Origin: Massilia sp. Root335
Lineage (GTDB): Bacteria > Pseudomonadota > Gammaproteobacteria > Burkholderiales > Burkholderiaceae_D
Length of the DNA stretch: 64,000 bases
NCBI RefSeq assembly: GCF_001425685.1
Contig: NZ_LMCY01000033.1
Span: 12,339 to 76,338, forward strand
Direction of reading: 5' to 3'
Shown: positions 34,435 through 44,000 of the stretch, piece after piece
Numbering within the stretch: position 1 is the first letter of the stretch
How the letters are laid out: every line of letters begins with the position of its first letter
Notes under the pieces: generated by a model
Told to the model about the DNA's origin: nothing
Database searches by the model: none
What the model saw: the letters and a program-made list of their open reading frames with translations, nothing else
Position numbers and translations under genes: made by a program

Positions 34435-36723
34435 ATGGGAAAGAAGGACGTGCCGGGCGTCGGCGAATACGGGGGGCCGGCCGGCGGCTGGGGCGCGCTG
34501 CAGGCCGTGGCGAAGGCGATCCGCGGCGAGATGACCGCGAAGGACACGACGATCCTGCTGCAGGTGAACCAGCCCGAGGGCTTCGATTGCCCAGGCTGCG
34601 CCTGGCCCGATCCGCGCCAGGGCTCGTCGTTCGAATTCTGCGAGAACGGCGCCAAGGCCGTGTCGTGGGAAGCGACGCACAAGCGCGTCACGCCCGCGTT
34701 CTTCGCACAGCACACGGTGACCGAATTGTTCGGCCGGGAGGACTTCGCCCTCGAATGGGAAGGACGACTCACGCACCCGATGAAGTACGACGCGGCGTCG
34801 GACCGCTACCTGCCCATCGCGTGGGACCAGGCGTTCGCCGAGATCGGCGCGCACCTGCGCCGCCTGCCCGATCCGGACATGGCCGAGTTCTACGCGTCCG
34901 GGCGCACGTCCAACGAAGCGGCATTCCTGTACCAGCTGTTCGTGCGCGAGTTCGGCACGAACAACTTCCCAGACTGTTCGAACATGTGCCACGAGGCGAC
35001 CAGCGTCGGCCTGCCGGAATCGATCGGCGTCGGCAAGGGCACCGTCACGCTGGAAGACTTCGACCACTGCGACGCCATCTTCTCGTTCGGCCACAACCCC
35101 GGCACGAACCACCCGCGCATGCTGGCGACGTTGCGCGAGGCGCGCCTGCGCGACGTGCCCATCGTCGTGTTCAACCCCCTCAAGGAACGGAGCCTGGAAC
35201 GCTTCAAGTCGCCCCAGAGTCCCGTCGAGATGACGGTCGGGAAGGCTGTCGCCATCGCGACGTCGTACTACCAGGTCAAGGTCGGCGGCGACGCGGCCGT
35301 GGTGCAGGGCATGATGAAGGCGCTGCTCGCGCGCGATGCCGTCGACCGCGACTTCATCCGCGACCACACGGCCGGCTTCGATGCCCTCGCGGCCGACCTG
35401 GCCGCGCTGTCCTGGGACGAGATCGAGGGCGTGGCGGGCCTGTCGCGCGCCGACATCGAGGCGGCGGCGGACGTGTATGCGCGGGCCGAACGCGTCATCA
35501 TCTGCTACGGCATGGGCATCACGCAGCACCGCCACGGCACGTCGAACGTGCAGCAGCTCGCGAACCTGCTGCTGCTGCGCGGGAATATCGGGCGCGAAGG
35601 GGCCGGCATCTGTCCGCTGCGCGGCCACTCGAACGTGCAGGGCGACCGCACGGTCGGCATCACGGAAATCCCGAGCGCCGCATTCCTCGACAGCCTGCAG
35701 CGCGTGTTCGGCTTCGCGCCGCCGCGCGCCAAGGGCCATGCGGCCGTGGAAGCGATGGAAGCGATGCGCGACGGGCGCTCGCGCGCGCTCGTCTGCCTGG
35801 GCGGCAACCTGCCCGTGGCGATGCCCGATCCGCAGGCGTGCTTCGACGCGATGCGCAAGCTGGACCTGTCCGTGCACATCGCCACCAAGCTGAATCGCTC
35901 GCACCTCCTCGTCGGCAAGCACACGTACCTGCTGCCCTGCCTGGGCCGCACGGAGCTGGACGTGCAGGCCGGCGGGCCGCAATCGGTCACGGTCGAGGAT
36001 TCGATGTCGATGGTGCACGCATCGCGCGGCAGTCTGCCGCCCGCGTCGCCCGGGCTGAAATCGGAACCAGCCATCGTCGCCGGCATCGCCCGCGCCACGC
36101 TGCCCGATTCGAAGGTCGACTGGGAGGGATTCGTGGCCGACTACGGCCGCATCCGCGCCGCGATCGAGGCCGTGTTCCCCGATTTTAAGGACTACAACGA
36201 GCGCGTGAGCAAGCCGCGCGGCTTCCGCCTCGACGTGCCGGCGAGCCGGCGCGAGTGGCGCACGGCGTCGGGCCGCGCGAACTTCATCGTCGCCGCGCGC
36301 GACCAGCGGCCGCTCGCACGGCCCGGTGCGCAGGGCGTCCTCGTGCTGGCGACCGTCCGCAGCCACGACCAGTACAACACGACGATCTACGGCAAGAACG
36401 ACCGCTATCGCGGCGTGACGGGGCGGCGCGACGTCGTCTTCGTCAACGCGGCCGACCTGGCCGAGCGGGGGCTGGAACATGGCGACATCGTCGACATCGA
36501 GGCCGTCGCGGCGCACGACGAGGGCAGGGAACCGCGCGTGCTGCGCGGCTTCGTCGCCGTGGCGCACGACATCGCGCGCGGTGCCGCCGCCGCGTATTAT
36601 CCAGAGGCGAACGGGCTGATCGCGCTCGCCAACCGCGATGCGAAGAGCGGCACGCCGTCGTACAAGTCGGTGCCCATCGTGATCCGGCGCGCGGCCGGAT
36701 CGCGGGAGGGTGTCAGCCCTTGA
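34435..36723 (+). CDS. FdhF/YdeP family molybdopterin oxidoreductase
   Basis: Cytoplasmic molybdo-enzyme of 762 residues, normal for the YdeP group. An N-terminal Cys pair lies in [12 protein letters not shown]. The catalytic region has [16 protein letters not shown], where formate dehydrogenases have Cys or Sec. Cofactor-binding blocks ([32 protein letters not shown]) follow, and the C-terminal molydopterin-dinucleotide domain has [12 protein letters not shown]. YdeP is linked to acid resistance in Escherichia coli, but its substrate is not established. GGAGGA precedes the ATG. The end overlaps the convergent hydrolase by 11 bases. Confidence 0.92.
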   Translation: MGKKDVPGVGEYGGPAGGWGALQAVAKAIRGEMTAKDTTILLQVNQPEGFDCPGCAWPDPRQGSSFEFCENGAKAVSWEATHKRVTPAFFAQHTVTELFGREDFALEWEGRLTHPMKYDAASDRYLPIAWDQAFAEIGAHLRRLPDPDMAEFYASGRTSNEAAFLYQLFVREFGTNNFPDCSNMCHEATSVGLPESIGVGKGTVTLEDFDHCDAIFSFGHNPGTNHPRMLATLREARLRDVPIVVFNPLKERSLERFKSPQSPVEMTVGKAVAIATSYYQVKVGGDAAVVQGMMKALLARDAVDRDFIRDHTAGFDALAADLAALSWDEIEGVAGLSRADIEAAADVYARAERVIICYGMGITQHRHGTSNVQQLANLLLLRGNIGREGAGICPLRGHSNVQGDRTVGITEIPSAAFLDSLQRVFGFAPPRAKGHAAVEAMEAMRDGRSRALVCLGGNLPVAMPDPQACFDAMRKLDLSVHIATKLNRSHLLVGKHTYLLPCLGRTELDVQAGGPQSVTVEDSMSMVHASRGSLPPASPGLKSEPAIVAGIARATLPDSKVDWEGFVADYGRIRAAIEAVFPDFKDYNERVSKPRGFRLDVPASRREWRTASGRANFIVAARDQRPLARPGAQGVLVLATVRSHDQYNTTIYGKNDRYRGVTGRRDVVFVNAADLAERGLEHGDIVDIEAVAAHDEGREPRVLRGFVAVAHDIARGAAAAYYPEANGLIALANRDAKSGTPSYKSVPIVIRRAAGSREGVSP

Positions 36724-37663
36724 TGAAGGCGAGGATGTCGGCGTTGATGACGTCGGCGTGCGTCGTCGGCATCCCGTGCGGGAAGTCTTTGTACGTTTTC
36801 AGCGTGCCGTGCGGGAGCAGCTTGGCGGACAGCACGCCGGCGTCGGCGTAGGGCACGATCTGGTCGTCGTCGCCGTGCTGCACGAGGACGGGCAGGGTGA
36901 TCTTCCTGAGGTCTTCCGTGAAGTCGGTCTGCGAGAACGCGACGACGCCGTCGTAATGGGCCTTGGCGCCGCCCATCATGCCCTGGCGCCACCAGTTCTG
37001 GATGATGCCTTCCTGCGGCTTGACGCCGGGCCGGTTGAAGCCGTAGAACGGACCGGCCGGCAGGTCGCGGTAGAACTGCGCGCGGTTCGTGGCGACCTGC
37101 TGCTGGATGCCGTCGAACACGTCCTTTGCCAGGCCGCCCGGGTTCGTGGCCGACTTCACCATCAGCGGCGGCACGGCCGCGATCAGCACGGCCTTCGCCG
37201 CGCGCGCCTGGCCGTGGCGGGCCAGGTAGCGCACGACTTCGCCGCCGCCCGTCGAGTGGCCGACGTGGATCGCGCCCTTGAGGTCGAGGTGCCGGACGAC
37301 GGCCGCCAGGTCGTCGGCATAGTGGTCCATGTCGTGCCCGAAGCCCACCTGGGTGGAGCGGCCGTGGCCGCGGCGGTCGTGCGCGATCACGCGAAAACCG
37401 CGCTGCACGAAATACATCATCTGCGAGTCCCAGTCGTCCGAACTCAGGGGCCAGCCGTGCGAGAACACGATCGGCGTGCCGCTGCCCCAGTCCTTGTAGA
37501 AGATGTCGACGCCGTCCTTGGTGCGGACGGTGTCCGTCGTCATGCGCGCGGCGCCGTCTTTCGGTTCGGTCGCGGCGTGCGCCGGCCCGGTGGCCAGCAC
37601 GGCGAGCGGCAGCGCGGCCGCGCCGCCCAGCATGTTGCGGCGTTTGCCGTTGATGTCGTTCAT
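36713..37663 (-). CDS. Tat-exported alpha/beta hydrolase, haloperoxidase-like
   Basis: Hydrolase of 316 residues with a twin-arginine-like leader ([18 protein letters not shown]), so probably periplasmic. The body has the alpha/beta fold typical of non-haem haloperoxidases and arylesterases: [23 protein letters not shown], the nucleophile in [14 protein letters not shown], and the late acid and His regions ([26 protein letters not shown]). A paralogue without the leader lies at 43042. The real substrate could be an ester or lactone. Its 3' end overlaps that of the molybdo-enzyme gene. Confidence 0.9.
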   Translation of the reverse strand: MNDINGKRRNMLGGAAALPLAVLATGPAHAATEPKDGAARMTTDTVRTKDGVDIFYKDWGSGTPIVFSHGWPLSSDDWDSQMMYFVQRGFRVIAHDRRGHGRSTQVGFGHDMDHYADDLAAVVRHLDLKGAIHVGHSTGGGEVVRYLARHGQARAAKAVLIAAVPPLMVKSATNPGGLAKDVFDGIQQQVATNRAQFYRDLPAGPFYGFNRPGVKPQEGIIQNWWRQGMMGGAKAHYDGVVAFSQTDFTEDLRKITLPVLVQHGDDDQIVPYADAGVLSAKLLPHGTLKTYKDFPHGMPTTHADVINADILAFIKG

Positions 37664-37752
37664 GGTGTTGTTCCTTCTTGTTGGATGTTGTGGTGAACCG
37701 ATGTTCGACCGTTACGATGCCTGATGCGCGTGCCAAAAACCACTCGCCGGAA

Positions 37753-37979
37753 GGTAGGGTGGGCGGGCTCCGCCCACGCGTAACGCTGCCTGGACGCGCA
37801 CGTCTGCACGCGCGCGTCACGCGTGGGCACGGGGTGCCCACCCTACGGGATCAAGAACGTCCGCATGCGCATGTCACGCGTGGGCACGGGGTGCCCACCC
37901 TACCGGGGATCGTGCGGCGGCCGGCGCCGTGCCGGGTGCGCCGGAGGTAGGGTGGGCGGCCTCCGCCCACGCGTTACGC
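37753..37979. repeat. cluster of four REP-like palindromic elements
   Basis: Four related units, each starting GTAGGGTGGGC and closing with GCCCACGCGT plus AC, sit at 37753-37785 (+), 37816-37846 (-), 37873-37903 (-) and 37947-37979 (+). Each folds on itself through GTGGGC and GCCCAC arms. The outer pair is in one orientation and the inner pair in the other, as in BIME arrays. The whole 342-base gap between the two leftward genes at 37663 and 38006 is taken up by this cluster and short spacers; no gene is seen. Confidence 0.85.
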
Positions 37980-38005
37980 CGCGTGACGCCGCGTCGATGC
38001 CAGGG

Positions 38006-38707
38006 TCACGCGGCGGCGGGCGCCGGCTCGAGCGCCTGCCAGTCCAGCAGCACCATGAACGCCAGCAGCGCCAGCGCCGGCAGCAGGCACCAGAAGCCGA
38101 ACGTCATGTACGCGGCGCCGCCCGCGACGCAGCCCAGCGCGAACGCCACCACGGGCCAGAAGAACTTCACGAAGCGCGCCTTGACGGCCGGCGTGGCGCG
38201 GCCGCTGGCGAGGTCCGTCATGTCGATCAGCAGTTCCGTCACGTTGCCCGTCATGACCGTGGTCGGCGCGATGCGGCCGAACTGCAGCTTGCCGGCCGCG
38301 TTCTGCACGCCCATCGCCGCGGCGCCCAGCATGCCGCATGCGAGGACCAGCGGCGCCTGTGGATTGGACAGCGGCGCCGCCGCGACGCCCGCGGCCATGA
38401 ACAGCGTCAGCAGCGCGAGCTGCATGCCCAGCAGCGGGCGCGCCGGGTTGTGGCCGAGGCGGGCGCAGCGTACGTCCATCTGGCGCGCCACGACGACGCC
38501 CGCGGCGAACGCGGGGATCGCGAGGAATTTCAGCATCAGCACCCCGGCGTGCGACGGCCGCGCGAGCTCGCTGCCGATGAGGACGAAGTTGCCCGTCACG
38601 TGCGCCGTGAACAGCCCGAACAGGGCGACGAATGCGGACGTGTCGATGTAGCCGGCCAGCAGGCCGAGCCCGACGCCGAGCGTGAGGTCGGTCGGTTTGA
38701 TGGACAT
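38006..38707 (-). CDS. DUF1275 (YoaK) family membrane protein
   Basis: Inner-membrane protein of 233 residues with about six or seven hydrophobic segments and the family motifs GLLAGYIDTSAFVALFGLFT and AHVTGNFVLIG near the N-terminus and APTTVMTGNVTELLIDM in the second half. The function of DUF1275 is unknown; a transport role is usually supposed. GAGGAGG lies just upstream of ATG 38707. It lies 10 bases after the amidohydrolase stop on the same strand, so both are probably one operon. Confidence 0.9.
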   Translation of the reverse strand: MSIKPTDLTLGVGLGLLAGYIDTSAFVALFGLFTAHVTGNFVLIGSELARPSHAGVLMLKFLAIPAFAAGVVVARQMDVRCARLGHNPARPLLGMQLALLTLFMAAGVAAAPLSNPQAPLVLACGMLGAAAMGVQNAAGKLQFGRIAPTTVMTGNVTELLIDMTDLASGRATPAVKARFVKFFWPVVAFALGCVAGGAAYMTFGFWCLLPALALLAFMVLLDWQALEPAPAAA

Positions 38708-38717
38708 GATGGCCTCC

Positions 38718-40580
38718 TCAGAACGCGAAGCAGCTGCAGCCGAACGCGCCCCAGAATGCCGTGAAGTCCGACACCGGCACATCGGACTTGCGCGCGCGGT
38801 CGTGCGCATGGGCGTGCACGGAACACGCGCCGCGGCACTGGTGGGCCATGGCCGGCGCGGCCGGCTGCTGCGTGGGGCGATAGTGGCCCGGCACCTTCGC
38901 GACGGGCGACCATTCGGGCAGTACCGGCAGCGCCGGCGGCGCCAGCTTGTCGAACGGCCCCTGGCCGAACACGATCCGGCCGCCGACGACGGTCAGCACG
39001 GATTCGATCGCCTTGATCGATTCCTCGTCCACGCGGAAGTAGTCGGCCGACAGCACGGCCAGGTCGGCCAGCATGCCTTCCTGGATGCGGCCCTTGTGGC
39101 CCTGCTCGCTGGAGAACCAGGCGCTGCCCGCCGTCCACAGTTCCAGCGCCGTGTGGCGGTCGAGGCGCGCGCCCGCGTCGTACAGGCGCAGGCCGCCGAC
39201 GGTGCGGCCCGAGACGAGCCAGTACAGCGCCGTCCACGGGTTGTAGCTGGCCACGCGGGTCGCGTCCGTGCCGGCGCCGACGGGCACGCCGGCGTCCAGC
39301 ATGCGCTTGATCGGCGGCGTCGTTTCGGCCGCTTTCGCGCCGTAGCGCTCGACGAAGTATTCGCCCTGGAACGCCATGCGGTGCTGGATCGCGATGCCGC
39401 CGCCGAGGGCCTTGACGCGCTCGATGTTGCGCGGGGTGATGGTCTCGGCGTGGTCGAACATCCAGCGCAGGCCCGCGAACGGGATCTCGCGGTCGACCTT
39501 CTCGAACACGTCGAGCATGCGCGAGATCGATTCGTCATAGGTCGCGTGCAGGCGGAACGGCCAGCGGCTGGCGACGAGGTGGCGCACGACCTGTTCCAGC
39601 TCCGCTTCCATCCCGGCCGGCAGGTCGGGGCGCGGTTCCAGGAAGTCCTCGAAGTCGGCGGCCGAAAACACGAGCATCTCGCCGGCGCCGTTGTGGCGAT
39701 ACCAGTCGGTGCCCTGGCCCGGCGTGACCATCTCGGTCCACTTCCTGAAATCGTCGAGTTCGCGGCCCTTGTTCTGGGTGAACAGGTTGTAGGCGATGCG
39801 GATCGTCAGCTGGTCTTGCGCGGCCAGCTGTTCGACGACCTGGTAGTCCTCGGGATAATTCTGGAAACCGCCGCCCGCGTCGATCGCGCTCGTGAGGCCG
39901 AGGCGGTTCAGTTCGCGCATGAAGTGGCGCGTCGAATTGATCTGCTGTTCGAGCGGCAGCGTCGGGCCCTTGGCCAGCGTCGCGTACAGGATCATCGCGT
40001 TGGGACGGGCGATCAGCATGCCGGTCGGGTTGCCGGCGGCATCGCGCACGATCTCGCCGCCCGGCGGGTTCGGCGTCGTCTTGTCGTAGCCGACGGCGCG
40101 CAGGGCGGCGCGGTTGAGCAGGGCGCGGTCGTACAGGTGCAGCACGAACACGGGCGTGTCCGGCGCGGCCGCGTTGAGTTCCTCGATGGTCGGCATGCGC
40201 TTTTCGGCGAACTGGAATTCGTTCCAGCCGCCGACCACGCGCACCCATTGCGGGTTCGGCGTGCGGTCGGCCTGCGCCTTCAACATGCGCAGCGCATCGG
40301 CCAGCGACGGCACGCCTTCCCAGCGCAGCTCGAGGTTGTAATTCAGGCCGCCGCGGATCAGGTGCAGGTGCGAATCGTTCAGGCCCGGGATGACCGTATG
40401 GCCGTCGAGGTCGACGACGCGGGTGGCGGCGCCGCGGTGGCGCATCACGTCGGCGGCGGCGCCCACGGCGATGAAGCGGCCGGCGCCGATGGCGACCGCG
40501 TTGGCCTGCGGATTGGACCGGTCCAGCGTGTGGAAGCGGCCGTTGGTGAGGATCAGGTCGGCGATGGCGGGTGTGTTCAT
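38718..40580 (-). CDS. amidohydrolase family 3 (YtcJ-like) with Cys/His-rich tail
   Basis: Metal-dependent hydrolase of 620 residues. The N-terminal composite domain (ADLILTNGRFHTLDR) is followed by the barrel with the HxH motif (VIPGLNDSHLHLIRGG), further His in MFDHAETIT, and the catalytic Asp in GAGTDATR. The last 45 residues are unusual: MAHQCRGACSVHAHAHDR and then FWGAFGCSCFAF, rich in Cys and His and suited to bind a metal. GGAG precedes ATG 40580. It is cytoplasmic by sequence and in operon with DUF1275. The substrate is unknown. Confidence 0.9.
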   Translation of the reverse strand: MNTPAIADLILTNGRFHTLDRSNPQANAVAIGAGRFIAVGAAADVMRHRGAATRVVDLDGHTVIPGLNDSHLHLIRGGLNYNLELRWEGVPSLADALRMLKAQADRTPNPQWVRVVGGWNEFQFAEKRMPTIEELNAAAPDTPVFVLHLYDRALLNRAALRAVGYDKTTPNPPGGEIVRDAAGNPTGMLIARPNAMILYATLAKGPTLPLEQQINSTRHFMRELNRLGLTSAIDAGGGFQNYPEDYQVVEQLAAQDQLTIRIAYNLFTQNKGRELDDFRKWTEMVTPGQGTDWYRHNGAGEMLVFSAADFEDFLEPRPDLPAGMEAELEQVVRHLVASRWPFRLHATYDESISRMLDVFEKVDREIPFAGLRWMFDHAETITPRNIERVKALGGGIAIQHRMAFQGEYFVERYGAKAAETTPPIKRMLDAGVPVGAGTDATRVASYNPWTALYWLVSGRTVGGLRLYDAGARLDRHTALELWTAGSAWFSSEQGHKGRIQEGMLADLAVLSADYFRVDEESIKAIESVLTVVGGRIVFGQGPFDKLAPPALPVLPEWSPVAKVPGHYRPTQQPAAPAMAHQCRGACSVHAHAHDRARKSDVPVSDFTAFWGAFGCSCFAF

Positions 40581-40643
40581 GGGGTTCTCCAGAAGTGTAG
40601 ACATGGTACTGCGGCGGCCCGCTGGCCGCCCGCACACGGGATT

Positions 40644-42659
40644 TCAGGCATGGTCGTGGCTCGCGGATGGGGGCGCCGTGGCGGCCATGCTGCGCACGGG
40701 CAGCACGACGCGGAACAGGGCGCCGTGCGGCTCGGCGGGTACGCATTCGATGCGGCCGCCGTGGGCGCGGACGATGGCGCGGCTGATCGACAGGCCGACA
40801 CCGGTGCCGTGCGGCTTGGTGGAGTACAGGGCGTCGAAGATGCGTTCGCGGTCGGCCGGTGCGATGCCGGGCCCGTTGTCGCGCACGCGCAGCTCGACGA
40901 GGCCAGGGCCGGCGGACGCCGATTCCAGCACGATGCGGCGCGGCCGGTCGCTGACGGCCGCCAGCGCCTCGATCGCGTTCAGCAGCAGGTTGATGAGCAC
41001 CTGCTGGACCTGGGCGCGGCTGGCGTGGACCTGGCGCTCCGCCAGCTGCAGGCGCGTTTCCAGCTGCACGTTCTGCCGCACCATCAGGGCGCGCAGCAGT
41101 TGCGCGACTTCGCCGACGGCCCCGTCGAGCGCGAACGTGCTGGCCGCCTCGCCTTCGCGCCTGGCCAGGCCGCGCACGCTGCGCACGATGTCGCCGGCCT
41201 GGCGTCCGCAGGCGCTGATCTGTTCCAGCGCTTCCAGCGCGCGCGCCGTGTCGGGCTGGCCGCGGCGCAGCCAGCGCCGCGCGGCGGCGGCGTGCAGCAG
41301 GATCGCGGCCAGCGGCTGGTTGACCTCGTGCGCGATGGCGATGCCGAGTTCTCCCACCGTGCCGGCGCGGGCGGCGCGCGTCTGCTGGTCGGGGTCGAGC
41401 GTGGCCGGCACGGCGTCCCAGGCCTGCACCAGCGCGCGCACGCGGCCGTGCGCGCCCCAGTCGCGCCAGGTGTCCAGCGCCAGCCGGCGGTAACCCGGCA
41501 GCGCGCCCGCGAGACCGAGCCGGCCGCACAGACTGGCCGCGCCTTCCCAGGCCAGCGCGGCGATCCACGCCTGGCCGTCCGACTGCGCCAGCGCGGCCGC
41601 GGCTTCGTAGGCGCACAGGGCGCGGGCGCCGCCGCCGGCATCCTGTTCGGCGGCGCGCGCCAGCAGCGCCATGGCGCCGGCCAGGTCCGGCGCGCGCCGG
41701 GCCCAGGCCTGCAGCGCGCGGCGATGGTCGCGCAGTTGCGCGCCCAGGCCGGGAATGCCGCGCAGGCGCGCCAGGGTCAGCGCGCCGAACAGGTGATAGG
41801 GCAGCAGTTCGCACGGCGGCGTGAGGGGCGTGACGAGCTGGCGTGCCGCGGCCAGTGCTGCCCGCGCGGCGCCCGTCTGGCCGCGCAACCAGGCGGCCTG
41901 CAGGCAGTCGAGCCAGCAGCCGAACTGCATGGCGTCCGGCGCGACCGCGGGCAAGTCCGGTTCGTGGCTGCTGCCCGCGAGGGCGCGGAACAGCGCGAGG
42001 CGGCCGTCCAGCTGGCGCGCGGCGGCGGACGCGCCATCTGCCGGGATGGCCTGGCGCACGGCTTGCGCGTAGTGCAGCAGTTCGGTCAGCGGCGCGCCGC
42101 ACAGCAGGCGCACGCCGGTCCACAGGACGGCGTTGCGGGCCAGCGTGGCGGGCCGGCCGGCCTCGATGCGGCAGGCTTCGGCCTGCACCAGGGCGGCGTC
42201 GCGCAGCGGGGCGCGCCGGGCCAGGACAAGGGTCGCGTGGGCGCGCAGCACGGCAGCGCCGACGGCGCCGGCGTCGGGCCGGCGGGCGCGCGCCGCGCAG
42301 GCTTCGGCCAGCAGCAGGGCGCGGCGACCGCCGCGGAAACGGTCGAGCGCGACGGCGGCCAGCAGCACGGCGGCCAGCAGGGTGGCGTCGCGCGGGCCGT
42401 CCAGCAGCGCGCGGCCGATCTCCGCTTCGATCAGCGCGCCGGGCAGGCGGCCGGCGTTGCAGGCGTCCTGCAGCGCGTCGGCCAAGGCCGGATCGGTGCC
42501 GAGCAGCGGGGCGGCCGCCAGCGTCGTCACGCCGGCGCCGCACAGCAGCAGCCAGGCGCGCCGGCAGGCGGCAATGGAGGGCTCCGGCGCCGCCGTGCCG
42601 CCGGCGGGCGGGACGTACGGGGCGGGAGCGGGTCGGGTCGGTGGTAACGGTCGGGTCAT
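40644..42659 (-). CDS. soluble histidine kinase with Ala-rich alpha-solenoid N-terminus
   Basis: Kinase of 671 residues. The C-terminal part has the dimerisation helix and phospho-acceptor His (LGIAIAHEVNQPLAAILL), the N-box (VQQVLINLLLNAIEAL), and G-boxes (VRDNGPGIAP, GTGVGLSISRAIVRAHGG). The N-terminal 400 residues are a helical solenoid without signal or clear sensor; the segment from YEAAAALAQSDGQAWIAALA through YRRLALDTWRDWGAHGRVRA resembles the TPR-like module before the kinase in giant Ser/Thr-kinase/AAA/histidine-kinase proteins, of which this may be a shortened form. It is a likely partner of the FixJ-type regulator at 33767. The start (ATG 42659) is weakly supported. Confidence 0.85.
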   Translation of the reverse strand: MTRPLPPTRPAPAPYVPPAGGTAAPEPSIAACRRAWLLLCGAGVTTLAAAPLLGTDPALADALQDACNAGRLPGALIEAEIGRALLDGPRDATLLAAVLLAAVALDRFRGGRRALLLAEACAARARRPDAGAVGAAVLRAHATLVLARRAPLRDAALVQAEACRIEAGRPATLARNAVLWTGVRLLCGAPLTELLHYAQAVRQAIPADGASAAARQLDGRLALFRALAGSSHEPDLPAVAPDAMQFGCWLDCLQAAWLRGQTGAARAALAAARQLVTPLTPPCELLPYHLFGALTLARLRGIPGLGAQLRDHRRALQAWARRAPDLAGAMALLARAAEQDAGGGARALCAYEAAAALAQSDGQAWIAALAWEGAASLCGRLGLAGALPGYRRLALDTWRDWGAHGRVRALVQAWDAVPATLDPDQQTRAARAGTVGELGIAIAHEVNQPLAAILLHAAAARRWLRRGQPDTARALEALEQISACGRQAGDIVRSVRGLARREGEAASTFALDGAVGEVAQLLRALMVRQNVQLETRLQLAERQVHASRAQVQQVLINLLLNAIEALAAVSDRPRRIVLESASAGPGLVELRVRDNGPGIAPADRERIFDALYSTKPHGTGVGLSISRAIVRAHGGRIECVPAEPHGALFRVVLPVRSMAATAPPSASHDHA

Positions 42660-42845
42660 CTGCGCTCGGGATTGCCGCCGGCGGGAGTTGGGCCGGAGCG
42701 GAACCAGTATCGCGGCATGGCCCGGGAATCCCCTCATACGAAAGGATGAGCGCCGCACGTATCGGCGACCGGGCGGGCGGCGTGTCGGCGTGCGCGGCGC
42801 CTCGTGCGTTGATGGGGCGGGGCCGGCCCGGCATGGGGGAGGATG

Positions 42846-43022
42846 ATGCGGTACTACGTGACGTTCGTGATGCTGGGCCTCCTGCTGGGCGGCCTGTGCC
42901 TGTTGCTGGACGTGCGGCCGGCGGCACCGACCGTTGCGATGCCGGGGCTGTTCGGCGCCATCGGCGCGCCGCCAGGGGCGCCGGCGCGGGCGGAAGCCCT
43001 GTCTGCGGCGCTGCCGGCATGA
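42846..43022 (+). CDS. very short XapX-like membrane protein
   Basis: A 58-codon gene starting at ATG 42846 (or ATG 42843), preceded by GGGGGAGG. Its N-terminal half, MRYYVTFVMLGLLLGGLCLL followed by LDVRPAAPTVAMPGLFGAIG, matches the XapX protein at 33039 segment by segment (MKFYLVSLGAGLLVGCIYAL and the RSPAPPAIALIGLFGM linker). The second hydrophobic segment and the tail are cut short and Ala/Pro-rich. It is either a minimal XapX protein or a decaying copy. It lies divergently from the solenoid kinase and ends 20 bases before the convergent hydrolase. Confidence 0.65.
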   Translation: MRYYVTFVMLGLLLGGLCLLLDVRPAAPTVAMPGLFGAIGAPPGAPARAEALSAALPA

Positions 43023-43041
43023 CCGGCCGCGCCGGGCGGGA

Positions 43042-43881
43042 TCAGGAACGCAGGAAGGCCAGCAGGTCGGCGTTCAGGCGGTCCTTGTGCGTGGCCGGCA
43101 GGCCGTGCGGGGCGCCTTCGTAGACGAGCAGGCGGCCTTGGGGTAGCAGCTCGGCGGCACGGCGCGCGGTGGTGTCGATCGGTACGATCTGGTCGTCGTC
43201 GCCGTGGATCACGAGCGTCGGAATGGTCATCTTCTTGAGGTCTGCCGTGAAGTCGGTTTCCGAGAACTGCTTGATGCACTCGTACGCGGCGCGGATGCTG
43301 CACTGCATGCCCTGCAGCCAGAACGTATCGCGCAGGCCCTGCGAATCCTTGGCGCCTTCGCGGTTGACGCCGTAGAACGGGCCGGACAGGTCCTTGAAGA
43401 ATTGCGCGCGGTCGGCCTGCACGCCCTGGCGGATGCCGTCGAAGACCGCCATCGGCACGCCGTTCGGGTTCGCGTCCGATTGCGCCATCTGCGGCGTCAC
43501 GGCGCCCACCAGCACGGCGCGCTTGACGCGGTCGGTGCCGTGGCGGCCGATGTAGCGCGCAACTTCGCCGCCGCCGGTCGAGTGGCCGACGAGGGTGACG
43601 TTGTGCAGGTCCAGCGCCTCGATCAGCTGGGCCAGGTCGTCCGCGTAGTCGTCCATGTGGTTGCCGTGCCAGGGCTTGCTCGACAGCCCGTGGCCGCGGC
43701 GGTCGTGGGCGATCGCGCGGTAGCCGTGGTCGGCCAGGAACATCATCTGGTCTTCCCACGCGTCGCCCTGCAGCGGCCAGCCGTGGCTGAACACGACGGC
43801 GGGACCGTGGCCCCAGTCGGTGAAGCGGATGATGGTGCCGTCGCGGGTGGTGACGGTGTTGATGGTACGGGTGATGGTCAT
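43042..43881 (-). CDS. alpha/beta hydrolase, haloperoxidase-like
   Basis: Cytoplasmic hydrolase of 279 residues, a close paralogue of the Tat-exported protein at 36713 but without a leader. Motifs: [26 protein letters not shown], nucleophile in [16 protein letters not shown], acid in [13 protein letters not shown], and the terminal His in [14 protein letters not shown]. The family includes non-haem chloroperoxidases, esterases and lactonases. GAAGGG lies upstream of ATG 43881. It stands between XapX and the LysR gene, within the hydrolase/XapX block. Confidence 0.92.
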   Translation of the reverse strand: MTITRTINTVTTRDGTIIRFTDWGHGPAVVFSHGWPLQGDAWEDQMMFLADHGYRAIAHDRRGHGLSSKPWHGNHMDDYADDLAQLIEALDLHNVTLVGHSTGGGEVARYIGRHGTDRVKRAVLVGAVTPQMAQSDANPNGVPMAVFDGIRQGVQADRAQFFKDLSGPFYGVNREGAKDSQGLRDTFWLQGMQCSIRAAYECIKQFSETDFTADLKKMTIPTLVIHGDDDQIVPIDTTARRAAELLPQGRLLVYEGAPHGLPATHKDRLNADLLAFLRS

Positions 43882-44000
43882 GGCGGGTCCCTTCGGTTGG
43901 TGGCAGGAAGCCGGAAGGGACGGCGCGGGCCGCCGCATCCGGGCCCGGTCATTGTCGGGAGGGATGCGCGGGCGGTCTAGTCATACGAACGTATAGGTAT

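Noticed and set aside
37753-37979. Possible CRISPR array from regularly repeated sequence
   Set aside because: The repeats alternate in orientation, are spaced unevenly and vary in sequence; no cas gene is near. REP-like elements fit better.
38682-42647. Very long plus-strand open frame opposite the amidohydrolase and solenoid kinase
   Set aside because: Low-complexity Arg/Gln/Gly-rich translation antisense to two recognised genes.
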